From: Caballeronia sp. GAFFF1
GTDB lineage: Bacteria; Pseudomonadota; Gammaproteobacteria; Burkholderiales; Burkholderiaceae
NCBI RefSeq assembly: GCF_023630705.1
Contig: NZ_JALQEM010000018.1
Span: forward strand, 124,001 to 188,000
Length of the DNA stretch: 64,000 bases
Reading direction: 5' to 3'
Both the position numbers and the translations under genes were made by a program. Shown piece by piece: positions 50,104-58,375 of the stretch. The notes beneath the pieces were generated by a model. The model searched no databases. It had not been told where the DNA came from and saw only the letters and a program-made list of their open reading frames with translations. Position 1 is the first letter of the stretch. Every line of letters starts with the position of its first letter.

Positions 50104-50736
50104 ATGCACACTTCGTTCCCTGCTTCGCCTCTAACGCCGGCCGCGCGCTGGCGCCGTTTTGCCGCTCCGCTTGCTTTTCTGGCGCTCGCCGCGTGCTCGC
50201 GGCCGGGTGAGCCGTGGCATTTGACGGACGTCTCGGGACACTTGCCCGACCTGAACTTCTCGCTCACCGCCGACAACGGCGCGCCCGTGACCGGACGCTC
50301 GTTCGAGGGCCACACGACGCTCGTGTACTTCGGCTACACGCATTGTCCGGACGTGTGCCCCGAAACGATGGCGCGCCTGATGCAGGTTTTACAGCGCGTC
50401 GGACCGGACGCGGACAATGCGCGCATTCTGTTCGTCTCCGTCGATCCGGCGCGCGACACGCCGCCGCTCTTGCGCGCGTACGTACGCGCGTTCGACGAGA
50501 AGCATGCCGTCGGCCTGACCGGCAGCGACCGCGCCATCGAAGCGGTCGCGCAGCGGTATCGCATTGCGTATCAAATGGAAAAACGCGATCCGCGCGGCGC
50601 CTACGAGGTCTCGCACAGCTCAGGCGTCTATATCTTCGATCGCGAAGGCCACGCGCGCCTGCTTGCGACGGACCGCGATTCGATCGACGCGATCGCGGCC
50701 GATCTGCGCCGCATCATCCGCTCGAAGGACGCTTGA
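50104..50736 (+). CDS. SCO1/SenC family copper chaperone
   Basis: Membrane-tethered thioredoxin-like protein that delivers copper to the CuA site of cytochrome c oxidase. The ATG at 50104 gives 210 residues with signal segment MHTSFPASPLTPAARWRRFA and lipobox LAAC at about residue 31; an in-frame ATG at 50056 is possible. The copper ligands are the two Cys of THCPDVCPE and the His in VSHSSGVYIFD. It is followed after 2 bases by ctaG, which supports an oxidase-assembly role. Confidence 0.93.
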   Translation: MHTSFPASPLTPAARWRRFAAPLAFLALAACSRPGEPWHLTDVSGHLPDLNFSLTADNGAPVTGRSFEGHTTLVYFGYTHCPDVCPETMARLMQVLQRVGPDADNARILFVSVDPARDTPPLLRAYVRAFDEKHAVGLTGSDRAIEAVAQRYRIAYQMEKRDPRGAYEVSHSSGVYIFDREGHARLLATDRDSIDAIAADLRRIIRSKDA

Positions 50737-50738
50737 GC

Positions 50739-51602
50739 ATGGGCACGCTCCTGTATTGGCTCGACCCGTGGGAGCCGTCGCCGACGGTCGTGATCGCCGT
50801 GCTCGTCGCCGCAATTCTGTTCGTGCGCGGCGCGCGGCATGCGCGGGTGTCGATCTCGCGGCACATTGCGTTCTGGCTGGGGTTGGGCGCGCTGTACATG
50901 GCGCTGCACACGCGGCTCGATTACTTCTTCGAGCACGAGTTCTTCATGCATCGGCTGCAACATCTGGTGCTGCATCACCTCGGGCCGTTCTTGATCGCGC
51001 TGTCGTATCCCGGCGCGGCGCTGCGCGCCGGAGTGCCGTTCGCGTGGCGGCAACGCTGGCTGCGCCCGCTCACCGAAACGCGAGCGGCGCGCATGTTCTT
51101 CGATATCGTGTTCAATCCGGCCGTCGCCGTGCTGCTGTTCGTCGGGCTGATCTACTTCTGGCTGCTGTCGCCTATCCACTTCAAGGCGATGCTCGATGCC
51201 CGGCTCTATCGCGTGATGAACTGGAGCATGGTGATCGACGGGCTGCTGTTCTGGTGGCTCGTGCTGGACCCGCGGCCCGCGCCGCCCGCTCGGCTCGCGC
51301 CGGGACGACGCATTCTCGTCGTGATCGCCGCGATTCCGCCGCAGATCATTCTCGGCGCGTTTATCTTCTTCACGCCGCACGAGCTGTATCCGATCTATTC
51401 GATCTGCGGGCGCGCGTTCACCTGGATCACGCCGATGCGCGATCAGCAGATCGGCGGTCTGTTACTGTGGATTCCCGGCTCGATGATGAGCGTGATCGGC
51501 GCGTTGATCGCGCTGCGCCACTGGCTGCGGCTGTCGGCGCGCTCGCGGCTGCGTCAGGAGCGCGCGACGCCGGTCAAGCCGGTGCGCGCGACGGCCTCAT
51601 GA
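50739..51602 (+). CDS. ctaG: Cytochrome c oxidase assembly factor CtaG (caa3 type)
   Basis: A 287-residue multi-span membrane protein of the caa3_CtaG family, needed for copper loading of caa3-type oxidases. The spans include SPTVVIAVLVAAILFVRG, HIAFWLGLGALYMALHTRL, AVAVLLFVGLIYFWLL, VVIAAIPPQIILGAFIFF and LLLWIPGSMMSVIGALIAL. His-rich segments HEFFMHRLQHLVLHHLGPF are candidate metal or haem contacts. The ATG is 2 bases after the SCO1 stop. Its last codons overlap the end of the convergent acetyltransferase gene. Confidence 0.88.
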   Translation: MGTLLYWLDPWEPSPTVVIAVLVAAILFVRGARHARVSISRHIAFWLGLGALYMALHTRLDYFFEHEFFMHRLQHLVLHHLGPFLIALSYPGAALRAGVPFAWRQRWLRPLTETRAARMFFDIVFNPAVAVLLFVGLIYFWLLSPIHFKAMLDARLYRVMNWSMVIDGLLFWWLVLDPRPAPPARLAPGRRILVVIAAIPPQIILGAFIFFTPHELYPIYSICGRAFTWITPMRDQQIGGLLLWIPGSMMSVIGALIALRHWLRLSARSRLRQERATPVKPVRATAS

Positions 51603-52091
51603 GCCGAAGCCGGGACGGCGCATCCAGACATGCGGGATGCCGTCTTCGTCATGCACGCCCGACGAGGGCACGAAGCCGAATGCGCCGTAGAACCGTTGCA
51701 AGTGCGCCTGCGCGTGCAGGCTGATGGGCTCGTCGGGCCATTGTTCGAGGATGTGTTTCAGCGCGCGTTCGAGCATGGCGTTGCCGAGCTTGATGCCGCG
51801 AAAGCCGACGGTCGTCAGCACGCGGCCGATGCGCACGTCTTTCTCGCTAGCGTCCGGATTGCCCGGCAGCAGCACGCGCAGATAGCCTGCCAGGCGCGGA
51901 CGCTTGCCCCCTTCCCCGTAAGCCAGCAGATGCCACGCGTTCGTATCGAGCCCGTCGATATCGCCATACACGCAATTCTGCTCGACGACGAACACCGCGC
52001 TGCGGGCGGCGAGCATGTCGTAGACTTCAGCGGGCGTCAGGTCGTCGAAGGGCTTCCAGCGCCATTGAATGTCGGTGAGTCGGTCGGTCAT
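51597..52091 (-). CDS. ElaA family GNAT acetyltransferase
   Basis: A 164-residue GNAT protein close to ElaA. It has MTDRLTDIQWRWKPFDDLTP, SAVFVVEQNCVYGDIDGLD, a CoA-binding segment VRIGRVLTTVGFRGIKLGNA, and HAQAHLQRFYGAFGFVP near the C-terminus. The ATG at 52091 is chosen because the 38 extra upstream residues are not conserved in type. The substrate is unknown. It ends 6 bases inside the ctaG 3' end. Confidence 0.87.
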   Translation of the reverse strand: MTDRLTDIQWRWKPFDDLTPAEVYDMLAARSAVFVVEQNCVYGDIDGLDTNAWHLLAYGEGGKRPRLAGYLRVLLPGNPDASEKDVRIGRVLTTVGFRGIKLGNAMLERALKHILEQWPDEPISLHAQAHLQRFYGAFGFVPSSGVHDEDGIPHVWMRRPGFGS

Positions 52092-52176
52092 GGGAATAAG
52101 TATCGGATCGCACGGGCGTTCTGCGATTATGCCGCGCGGCCGGTTGAATCGGTGTCGAATGAAGCGCGGATAAAGA

Positions 52177-52202
52177 AAAAGCCCTGACGGGTCAGGGCTT
52201 TT
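52177..52202 (-). terminator. Intrinsic terminator after tRNA-Cys
   Basis: Stem aaaagccctgac / gtcagggctttt with a 2-base core, 4 bases past the tRNA-Cys 3' end on the minus strand and followed by a T-rich stretch. Confidence 0.85.
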
Positions 52203-52206
52203 CAAG

Positions 52207-52280
52207 TGGAGGCGCGAACCGGAGTCGAACCGGTCTAAACGGCTTTGCAGGCCGCTGCATAACCGCTTTGCTATCGCGCC
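52207..52280 (-). tRNA. tRNA-Cys (anticodon GCA)
   Basis: 74 bases. The acceptor stem is GGCGCGA/TCGCGCC, the D-arm is GCAAAGCGGTTATGC, and the anticodon loop CTGCAAA gives GCA. The T-loop is TTCGACT and CCA is encoded. It lies downstream of tRNA-Gly and pgsA. Confidence 0.96.
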
Positions 52281-52331
52281 GAAAGCGGTGTGGTGCGCGC
52301 CGGTCGAACGACGCCGGCTGACTCACCAAAC

Positions 52332-52357
52332 AAAAAGGGAAGCGTTGCTTCCCCTTT
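52332..52357 (-). terminator. Hairpin terminator between tRNA-Gly and tRNA-Cys
   Basis: Imperfect stem ggggaagc / gcttccc with loop aac on the minus strand, followed by tttttg, 3 bases past the tRNA-Gly 3' end. It suggests the two tRNA genes are not one simple transcript. Confidence 0.65.
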
Positions 52358-52360
52358 GAC

Positions 52361-52436
52361 TGGAGCGGGAGACGAGTCTCGAACTCGCGACCTCAACCTT
52401 GGCAAGGTTGCGCTCTACCAACTGAGCTACTCCCGC
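52361..52436 (-). tRNA. tRNA-Gly (anticodon GCC)
   Basis: 76 bases. The acceptor stem is GCGGGAG/CTCCCGC, the D-arm is GCTCAGTTGGTAGAGC, and the anticodon loop TTGCCAA gives GCC. The T-loop is TTCGAGA and CCA is encoded. Confidence 0.97.
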
Positions 52437-52594
52437 ATGGACTTCCTTCCTGACCGCCTCGCTTGCTGCTTTGCGTCGCGCATCAGAGAAACGAGATTAT
52501 GTAGAAGGAAAAGCCGCCTGTCAACTGCCTCGCCAGCCATTTATGCGCATTCGACGCAGTTTTTTGCATCTCGTTCTTGCATTGCGACACCGCC

Positions 52595-53191
52595 TCACAA
52601 CATGCCGCCGCGCTCCCGGATCTGCGGCCACGCGAGCTTCATGTAGTACAGCATCGACCAGACGGTGAGAAAGGCCGCGACGTCGATGAGCCACAAGCCC
52701 CACACGCGCGTATCCATGACCCACTGCGTGCCCGCGATGCGCAGCGGGCCGTAGAACAGCAGCATCGGAATGGCGACCATCTGGCAGACGGTCTTGAACT
52801 TGCCGAGCGAATTCACTGCCACGCTCTTCGATGCGCCGATCTGCGCCATCCATTCGCGCAGCGCCGAAATGGTGATCTCCCGGCCGACGATCACGAGCGC
52901 GATCACCGCGTTCAGACGCGAAAGCTGCACGAGCACGAGGAGCGCGGCCGTCACCATCAGTTTGTCCGCGACCGGATCGAGGAACGCGCCGAACGCTGAG
53001 GTTTGATCGAGCTTGCGCGCGAGAAAGCCGTCGAACCAATCGGTGAGCGCGGCGAGCACGAAGATGATCATCGCGAGCAGATTGCGATGGTCCAGGCTCA
53101 ACATCATGTCCGGCAGATAGAACACGCCCACGACGAGCGGAATCAGCACGATTCGCAACCACGTCAGAAAGATCGGTAAGTTGAACGGCAT
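52595..53191 (-). CDS. pgsA: CDP-diacylglycerol-glycerol-3-phosphate 3-phosphatidyltransferase
   Basis: Commits CDP-diacylglycerol to phosphatidylglycerol synthesis in the inner membrane. It has 198 residues with several spans. The CDP-alcohol phosphotransferase motif D-x2-D-G-x2-A-R-x8-G-x3-D-x3-D is complete in DWFDGFLARKLDQTS followed by FGAFLDPVADK. It lies between uvrC and tRNA-Gly, the common order in Burkholderiaceae and many proteobacteria. Confidence 0.96.
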   Translation of the reverse strand: MPFNLPIFLTWLRIVLIPLVVGVFYLPDMMLSLDHRNLLAMIIFVLAALTDWFDGFLARKLDQTSAFGAFLDPVADKLMVTAALLVLVQLSRLNAVIALVIVGREITISALREWMAQIGASKSVAVNSLGKFKTVCQMVAIPMLLFYGPLRIAGTQWVMDTRVWGLWLIDVAAFLTVWSMLYYMKLAWPQIRERGGML

Positions 53192-53309
53192 GGGCGATCA
53201 GCGAGTGAAGGACATGTAAGGGAGCCGCCATTGTGCCGTGTCGCTCTCCCGCTCACAAGGCGCGCGCCCCGCGCGGCGCGGCTCGCAGCGGGCCGCGCGG
53301 CGGAGCTCG

Positions 53310-55472
53310 TCAATGCAACTGCCGGTAAATCTGCTGCGCGAGCGCAAGCGAAATGCCTTCGACGCTCGCCAGGTCTTCGACGCTCGCCGCCTGCACGCCG
53401 CGCAATCCGCCGAAGCGCGACAGCAGCCGCTGACGCCGTTTCGCGCCGACGCCTTCCAGTTCCTCCAGGCGCGACGTCTGACGCGCCTTCGCGCGCTTCG
53501 CCCGCATGCCGGTGATCGCGAAGCGGTGGGCTTCGTCGCGAATCTGCGCGACGAGCATCAGCGCGGCGCTTTCCTTGCCGAGTTCGAGCGCCGGCCGCCC
53601 GTCCGCGAAGATTAAAGTCTCCAGGCCGACCTTGCGCCCTTCGCCTTTCGCCACGCCGACGAGCATGCCGTGATCCAGCCCGAGTTCGGAGAACACCTGC
53701 CGCGCGATCTCGACCTGCCCCTTCCCGCCGTCGATCAGCACGATGTTCGGCAGCGTGCCGCCCGCCGCGACCGCGGGCGCGGCATCGGGCGTGACGTTCG
53801 GATCGGCGGCGTCTTCGGGTTGCAGGGCCGCCGCTTCCTCGTTCGCGTTGGCGGCCGCCTGCGCGACCATCTTCTCGTAGCGGCGCGTGAGCACCTGGCG
53901 CATCGCGGCGTAGTCGTCGCCGGGCGTGATGCCGTTGATGTTGTAGCGGCGGTATTCGCCCGTCTGCATCTTGTGATGGTGATAGACGACGCACGACGCC
54001 TGCGTCGCCTCGCCCATCGTGTGGCTGATGTCGAAACATTCGATGCGCATCAGCGCGAGATCGTCCATGTCGAGTCCGAGCGTTTCCGCCAGCGAGCGCG
54101 TGCGTGCTTGCTGCGAGCCCTGCTCGGAGAGCAGTCGCGCGAGGGCGAGCTTCGCGTTCTGCTCGGCCATCGAAAGCCATACGCGCTTTTGACCCTGCGG
54201 CTGACGCAGGAGCGCGACCTTGTGCCCCGCCTGTTCGATAAGCAGATCGACGAGTTCGCGACTCGGCGCATGCGTCACGATCAGCACCGGCGGCACGCGA
54301 TTGCCGATGTAATGCTGCGCCATGAAGGCTTCGAGCACTTCGGATTCGAGGGTGCCTTCGCGCGGTTCCGGGGTGGCTTTTGTCTCTGCGCTGGCGTCGG
54401 GTGGCGCTTCGGCTTCGATCTCCGCTTCGGCTTCGGCTTCGGCGTTGGCGTCGGCGTTCATGTCAGAGTTCGCGCTCGCTTCCACGCTCGCCGACACTTC
54501 CACATCCGCGCCAACGTCGCCTTCGACCGCCACTTCCCCCGGCTCTCCATCCTCGATGTCGTCTTCGTCACCGCCGAGCGCCACCGCGCTCTCCACATGC
54601 GCCGGGAAATACGCTTTGTCGCCCAGATGCCGCCCGCCGCGCACCATCGCGAGATTCACGCACACCTTGCCGCCCAGCGCGACGACCGCGAGGATGTCCA
54701 CGTCGCTGTCGCTGCCGACTTCGATCGCCTGCTGATGCAGCACGGTCGAGAGCGAGCTCATCTGGTTACGCACGGCCGCTGCCTGCTCGAACTTGAGGTC
54801 GGCGGCAAACGCGTGCATCTTCTGCTCCAGTTCCTTCATCACCTCGCCCTGCCGCCCAAGCAGAAAGCGCGACGCGTTCGCCACGTCGCGAGCGTAATCC
54901 TCCTCGGTGATGAGGCCGGTGCAGGGCGCGGTGCATCGCCCGATCTGATGCAGGAGACACGGACGCGTGCGGTTGCTGAACACCGAGTCCTCGCACGTGC
55001 GCAACTGAAACACGCGCTGCAGAATCTGGATGCTCTCGCGCACGGCCCACGCGCTCGGAAACGGCCCGAAATACTGGTTCTTCTTGTCCACCGCGCCACG
55101 GTAGTACGCCATGCGAGGAAACTGATGACCGGTGAGCTTGAGGAACGGATACGACTTGTCGTCGCGAAACAGGATGTTGTAGCGCGGCGCGAGCGCCTTG
55201 ATCAGATTGTTTTCGAGCAGCAGCGCTTCGGCTTCCGAGCGCGTCACCGTCGTCTCGATCTTGCGGATGCGCGTGACCATCATCGCGATGCGCGGCGAAT
55301 GCAGCGTCTTCGTGAAGTAGCTCGACACGCGCTTTTTCAGATTGCGCGCCTTGCCGACGTAGAGCACGTTGCCGTCGCCGTCGTAATAGCGGTACACGCC
55401 CGGCAGATGCGGCAGTTGCGCGAGCGTCTTCTTCGGGTCGAAATGGGATTCGGGGGCGTCGGTCTGAGTCAT
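53310..55472 (-). CDS. uvrC: Excinuclease ABC subunit C
   Basis: Makes both incisions in nucleotide excision repair. It has 720 residues against about 610 in E. coli. The GIY-YIG domain is at the N-terminus ([20 protein letters not shown]), followed by a Cys-rich stretch ([14 protein letters not shown]), the UVR segment [17 protein letters not shown], and the RNase H-like nuclease ([20 protein letters not shown], then [10 protein letters not shown]), ending in the helix-hairpin-helix region ([20 protein letters not shown]). The extra length is mainly an acidic, repetitive insertion at about residues 298-376 and a shorter Ala/Pro-rich one near 565-590. Confidence 0.96.
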   Translation of the reverse strand: MTQTDAPESHFDPKKTLAQLPHLPGVYRYYDGDGNVLYVGKARNLKKRVSSYFTKTLHSPRIAMMVTRIRKIETTVTRSEAEALLLENNLIKALAPRYNILFRDDKSYPFLKLTGHQFPRMAYYRGAVDKKNQYFGPFPSAWAVRESIQILQRVFQLRTCEDSVFSNRTRPCLLHQIGRCTAPCTGLITEEDYARDVANASRFLLGRQGEVMKELEQKMHAFAADLKFEQAAAVRNQMSSLSTVLHQQAIEVGSDSDVDILAVVALGGKVCVNLAMVRGGRHLGDKAYFPAHVESAVALGGDEDDIEDGEPGEVAVEGDVGADVEVSASVEASANSDMNADANAEAEAEAEIEAEAPPDASAETKATPEPREGTLESEVLEAFMAQHYIGNRVPPVLIVTHAPSRELVDLLIEQAGHKVALLRQPQGQKRVWLSMAEQNAKLALARLLSEQGSQQARTRSLAETLGLDMDDLALMRIECFDISHTMGEATQASCVVYHHHKMQTGEYRRYNINGITPGDDYAAMRQVLTRRYEKMVAQAAANANEEAAALQPEDAADPNVTPDAAPAVAAGGTLPNIVLIDGGKGQVEIARQVFSELGLDHGMLVGVAKGEGRKVGLETLIFADGRPALELGKESAALMLVAQIRDEAHRFAITGMRAKRAKARQTSRLEELEGVGAKRRQRLLSRFGGLRGVQAASVEDLASVEGISLALAQQIYRQLH

Positions 55473-55593
55473 GCAGCGAATATCGCGACGAAGCGCGAAG
55501 GGACAAGGGCGGCGGCGAGCCGTGGGGCGGACGGTATCTTAGAATCGCCAGTTTAGATCATTACGGCGCGGTCCCGCCGACCGCCCTCTTGCC

Positions 55594-56760
55594 ATGTCCA
55601 CCGCCTCCACGACATCCTCCTGTGCGGAATTCGCCTGCGACATCTTCTGCGCGGTCGTCGACAACTTCGGCGATATCGGCGTGTGCTGGCGGCTCGCGCG
55701 TCAATTGCGCGCGGAATATGGCTGGCGCGTGCGGCTTTTCGTCGATGACCTCGCGGTGTTTCACGCGCTCTGCCCCGCCGTGGATGCGTCGCTCGCGCGG
55801 CAGGAGGCTGCGGGCGTCGTCATCGAGCACTGGCGAGAGCCGGCGCACGCCGGCGATACGATCGAGATCGCGGATGTCGTCGTCGAGGCCTTCGCGTGCG
55901 AGCTGCCGCACGCGTACATCGCGGCGATGGCGCGGCGCGAGCGCAAGCCCGTGTGGATCAATCTCGAATATCTGAGCGGCGAGGACTGGGTCGCGGACTT
56001 CCATCTGCGGCCCTCGCCGCATCCGCGCTATCCGCTCGACAAGACCTTCTTCTTTCCGGGCCTCGGCGCGGGCACGGGTGGCGTGTTGAAGGAGCGCGAT
56101 CTCGACACCGCGCGCACGCGCTTCGATGCAGCGGCGTGGTGGCGAGAACGCGTGGGCATTGCGCGTCCGGACGACGGCTCGACGGTCGTTTCCCTCTTCG
56201 CGTACGAAAATCCCGCCGTCGATGCGCTACTCGCGCAATGGCGCGACGGCGCGGCGCCCATCGTTCTTCTTGTGCCCGAAGGCCGCATTTCCGGCGCGCT
56301 CGCGCGTTTCTTCGGGCTGCCCAGGTTCGCGGCGGGCACATCGGCGCGGGCGGGCGCGCTTCAGGCGCACTCGCTCGGGTTCGTCGAACAACCGCGTTTC
56401 GACGAACTGCTGTGGGCGTCCAATATCAACTTCGTGCGCGGCGAAGACTCGTTCGTGCGCGCGCAGTGGGCGCGAAAGCCTTTCGTCTGGCAGATCTATC
56501 CGCAGGCCGACGACGCGCATCTGCCGAAACTCGATGCCGCGCTCGCGCACATCACCCGCGGCCTGTCGCCAGCGGCGGAGCAGTCGATCAGCCGCTTCTG
56601 GCACGCATGGAACGGCGCGGGCACGCCGGACTGGGCGGACTTCTGGCGGCATCGGGGCAATTTCGAGTCGCGGGCTTCTGCCTGGGCGGATGAACTGGCG
56701 AGCGTGGGCGATCTGACCGGCAATCTGGTCTCGCATGTGAGTGCCCGCATGGCGGCGTGA
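55594..56760 (+). CDS. earP: EF-P arginine rhamnosyltransferase EarP
   Basis: Transfers rhamnose from dTDP-L-rhamnose to Arg32 of elongation factor P, which restores its activity at polyproline stalls. It has 388 residues. The N-terminal motif DNFGDIGVCWRLARQL is at residues 23-38 with the candidate catalytic Asp residues, and the late donor-site segment is VRGEDSFVRAQWA. It lies 240 bases upstream of efp in the same direction, as in Pseudomonas and Neisseria, and that gene order supports the call. Confidence 0.96.
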   Translation: MSTASTTSSCAEFACDIFCAVVDNFGDIGVCWRLARQLRAEYGWRVRLFVDDLAVFHALCPAVDASLARQEAAGVVIEHWREPAHAGDTIEIADVVVEAFACELPHAYIAAMARRERKPVWINLEYLSGEDWVADFHLRPSPHPRYPLDKTFFFPGLGAGTGGVLKERDLDTARTRFDAAAWWRERVGIARPDDGSTVVSLFAYENPAVDALLAQWRDGAAPIVLLVPEGRISGALARFFGLPRFAAGTSARAGALQAHSLGFVEQPRFDELLWASNINFVRGEDSFVRAQWARKPFVWQIYPQADDAHLPKLDAALAHITRGLSPAAEQSISRFWHAWNGAGTPDWADFWRHRGNFESRASAWADELASVGDLTGNLVSHVSARMAA

Positions 56761-57000
56761 CGCGGGCCAGAGCGCCGTCTGCCGTATCGCACGGAAGCGG
56801 GCGCGGCGTCCTCCCGGCTCGCCAAATAAGCAAAAACTCAGTTAAAATAAGCGGTTATCCGATGAGCAAGCCGCTTTCCGTCGCGCGAATCTGTCGCGGC
56901 CCATGACGAAAACGTTCTGACAGCGCCGCGAATCCGATCAGCCACTATCAACACCAATTAGCCAAGTCTTGGCCATATTCATTCGTAAGGATCCAGTTTT

Positions 57001-57558
57001 ATGAAGACCGCACAAGAACTCCGCGTCGGCAACGTCGTCATGATCGGCAACGATGCCATGGTCGTGCAGCGCGCCGAATACAACAAGTCCGGCCGTAACG
57101 CAGCGGTCGTGAAGATGAAGTTCAAGAACCTGCTGACGAACGCGGGCATGGAAACCGTCTACAAGGCGGACGACAAGTTCGATGTCGTCGTGCTCGACCG
57201 CAAGGAAGTGACGTATTCGTACTTCGCCGACCCGATGTACGTGTTCATGGACGCCGACTACAACCAGTACGAAGTCGAAGCCGAAATGATGGGCGACGCG
57301 CTCAACTACCTCGAAGACGGCATGGCGTGCGAAGTCGTGTTCTACAACGAGAAGGCCATCTCGGTCGAACTGCCGACCACGCTGGTTCGCGAGATCGTCT
57401 ACACGGAACCGGCGGTCAAGGGCGATACGTCGTCGGGCAAGGTGCTGAAGACCGCCAAGCTGCACACCGGCTTCGAACTGCAAGTGCCGCTCTTCTGCAA
57501 CATCGGCGACAAGATCGAAATCGACACGCGCACGAACGAGTACCGCAGCCGCGCGTAA
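57001..57558 (+). CDS. efp: Elongation factor P, rhamnosylated (Arg32) type
   Basis: Relieves ribosome stalling at consecutive prolines. It has 185 residues and three beta-barrel domains. The modified residue at the tip of domain I is R32 in YNKSGRNAA, the substrate of EarP, rather than the Lys34 type modified by EpmA. The rest is typical ([20 protein letters not shown] and [17 protein letters not shown]). A strong terminator follows. Confidence 0.98.
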   Translation: MKTAQELRVGNVVMIGNDAMVVQRAEYNKSGRNAAVVKMKFKNLLTNAGMETVYKADDKFDVVVLDRKEVTYSYFADPMYVFMDADYNQYEVEAEMMGDALNYLEDGMACEVVFYNEKAISVELPTTLVREIVYTEPAVKGDTSSGKVLKTAKLHTGFELQVPLFCNIGDKIEIDTRTNEYRSRA

Positions 57559-57627
57559 GACGTAACGATTACGCCCTTGCGCCGCACGCGGGGCGGCGGT
57601 TCCGAAACCGCCTCCAGCCGCTGTCAC

Positions 57628-57656
57628 AAAAAAGCGCCCCATCGCGGGCGCTTTTT
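57628..57656 (+). terminator. Intrinsic terminator of efp
   Basis: Stem aaaaaagcgccc / gggcgcttttt with a short loop and a T-rich tail, about 70 bases after the efp stop. Confidence 0.88.
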
Positions 57657-57808
57657 CTTTTGCATGAAGTTTTTGACAATTTCAGGCAAACTTTACCGGT
57701 CATTGTTGCAACTGTTGTGGTTGTTGCGCGCTCTGTACGCCTGTTCTTCGCGCCCCTTTTCCCTGAGAAATCAAGCGCGCGTTTGAACGGCAGTTCGGCA
57801 ATAAGCGC

Positions 57809-57825
57809 TTGGCATAGTTTCTGCT
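57809..57825 (+). promoter_or_regulatory. Candidate sigma-54 promoter for the BON lipoprotein
   Basis: TTGGCATAGTTTCTGCT matches the -24/-12 consensus YTGGCACGRNNNTTGCW except at three positions, with the GG and GC dinucleotides exactly 12 bases apart. It ends 32 bases before the ATG at 57858, giving a short leader. Not tested. Confidence 0.6.
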
Positions 57826-57857
57826 AAGTTTGCTTGATACGGACTAAACAACACGAC

Positions 57858-58190
57858 ATGCGCAACTCGCCCTCTCTCGTCGGCCGATGGGTGATCGTCG
57901 CGACGCTCGCTTTGCCCGCCTTGCTCGTGGCGGCATGCGCGTCGTCACCAACCACCGAGTCCGCCGGAGATTACGCGTCGGATGCCTCGGTGACCGCGCG
58001 CGTGAAAACGGCGCTCTTGGCCGACCCGGGATTGAAGTCGCTCGCGGTAAGTGTGTCGACGTATCGCGGCGTCGTGGTGCTGTCCGGAAACGTGAACTCG
58101 GAGGAACAGATTCGGAAGGCCGTCGCAGTAACTCGCAGCGTGTCGGGGGTGCAATCCGTCAACAACGATCTGCACGTGAAGCCGCAATGA
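57858..58190 (+). CDS. BON-domain lipoprotein
   Basis: A 110-residue predicted lipoprotein. The ATG at 57858 opens MRNSPSLVGRWVIVATLALP, with the Cys of LLVAACAS at about residue 28. One BON domain fills the C-terminal half (DASVTARVKTALLADPGLKS, then VVVLSGNVNSEEQIRKAVAV and GVQSVNNDLHVK). BON domains are thought to bind phospholipid membranes, as in OsmY and DolP. A sigma-54-type promoter lies just upstream and an NtrC-like regulator just downstream. Confidence 0.87.
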   Translation: MRNSPSLVGRWVIVATLALPALLVAACASSPTTESAGDYASDASVTARVKTALLADPGLKSLAVSVSTYRGVVVLSGNVNSEEQIRKAVAVTRSVSGVQSVNNDLHVKPQ

Positions 58191-58375
58191 CGCAATAGCC
58201 CCATCCAATCGCAGGACAAAAAGAAAACCGCAGCGGGATGCCACGCCGATCCGACGTTCGACCGGGACGAGACGCCGCAGCCCGCCCACGAGCGCCCGAG
58301 TTTCAAGCGCCGCCCTCGCCTGGCGACGCATGCGGCAACGGCAATTACAGTCCATTTTGATACGTTGTGTCTGCC

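Noticed and set aside
53670-55556. 628-codon open frame opposite uvrC
   Set aside because: Antisense shadow of a real gene; composition is repetitive Arg/His/Asp and no family is recognisable.
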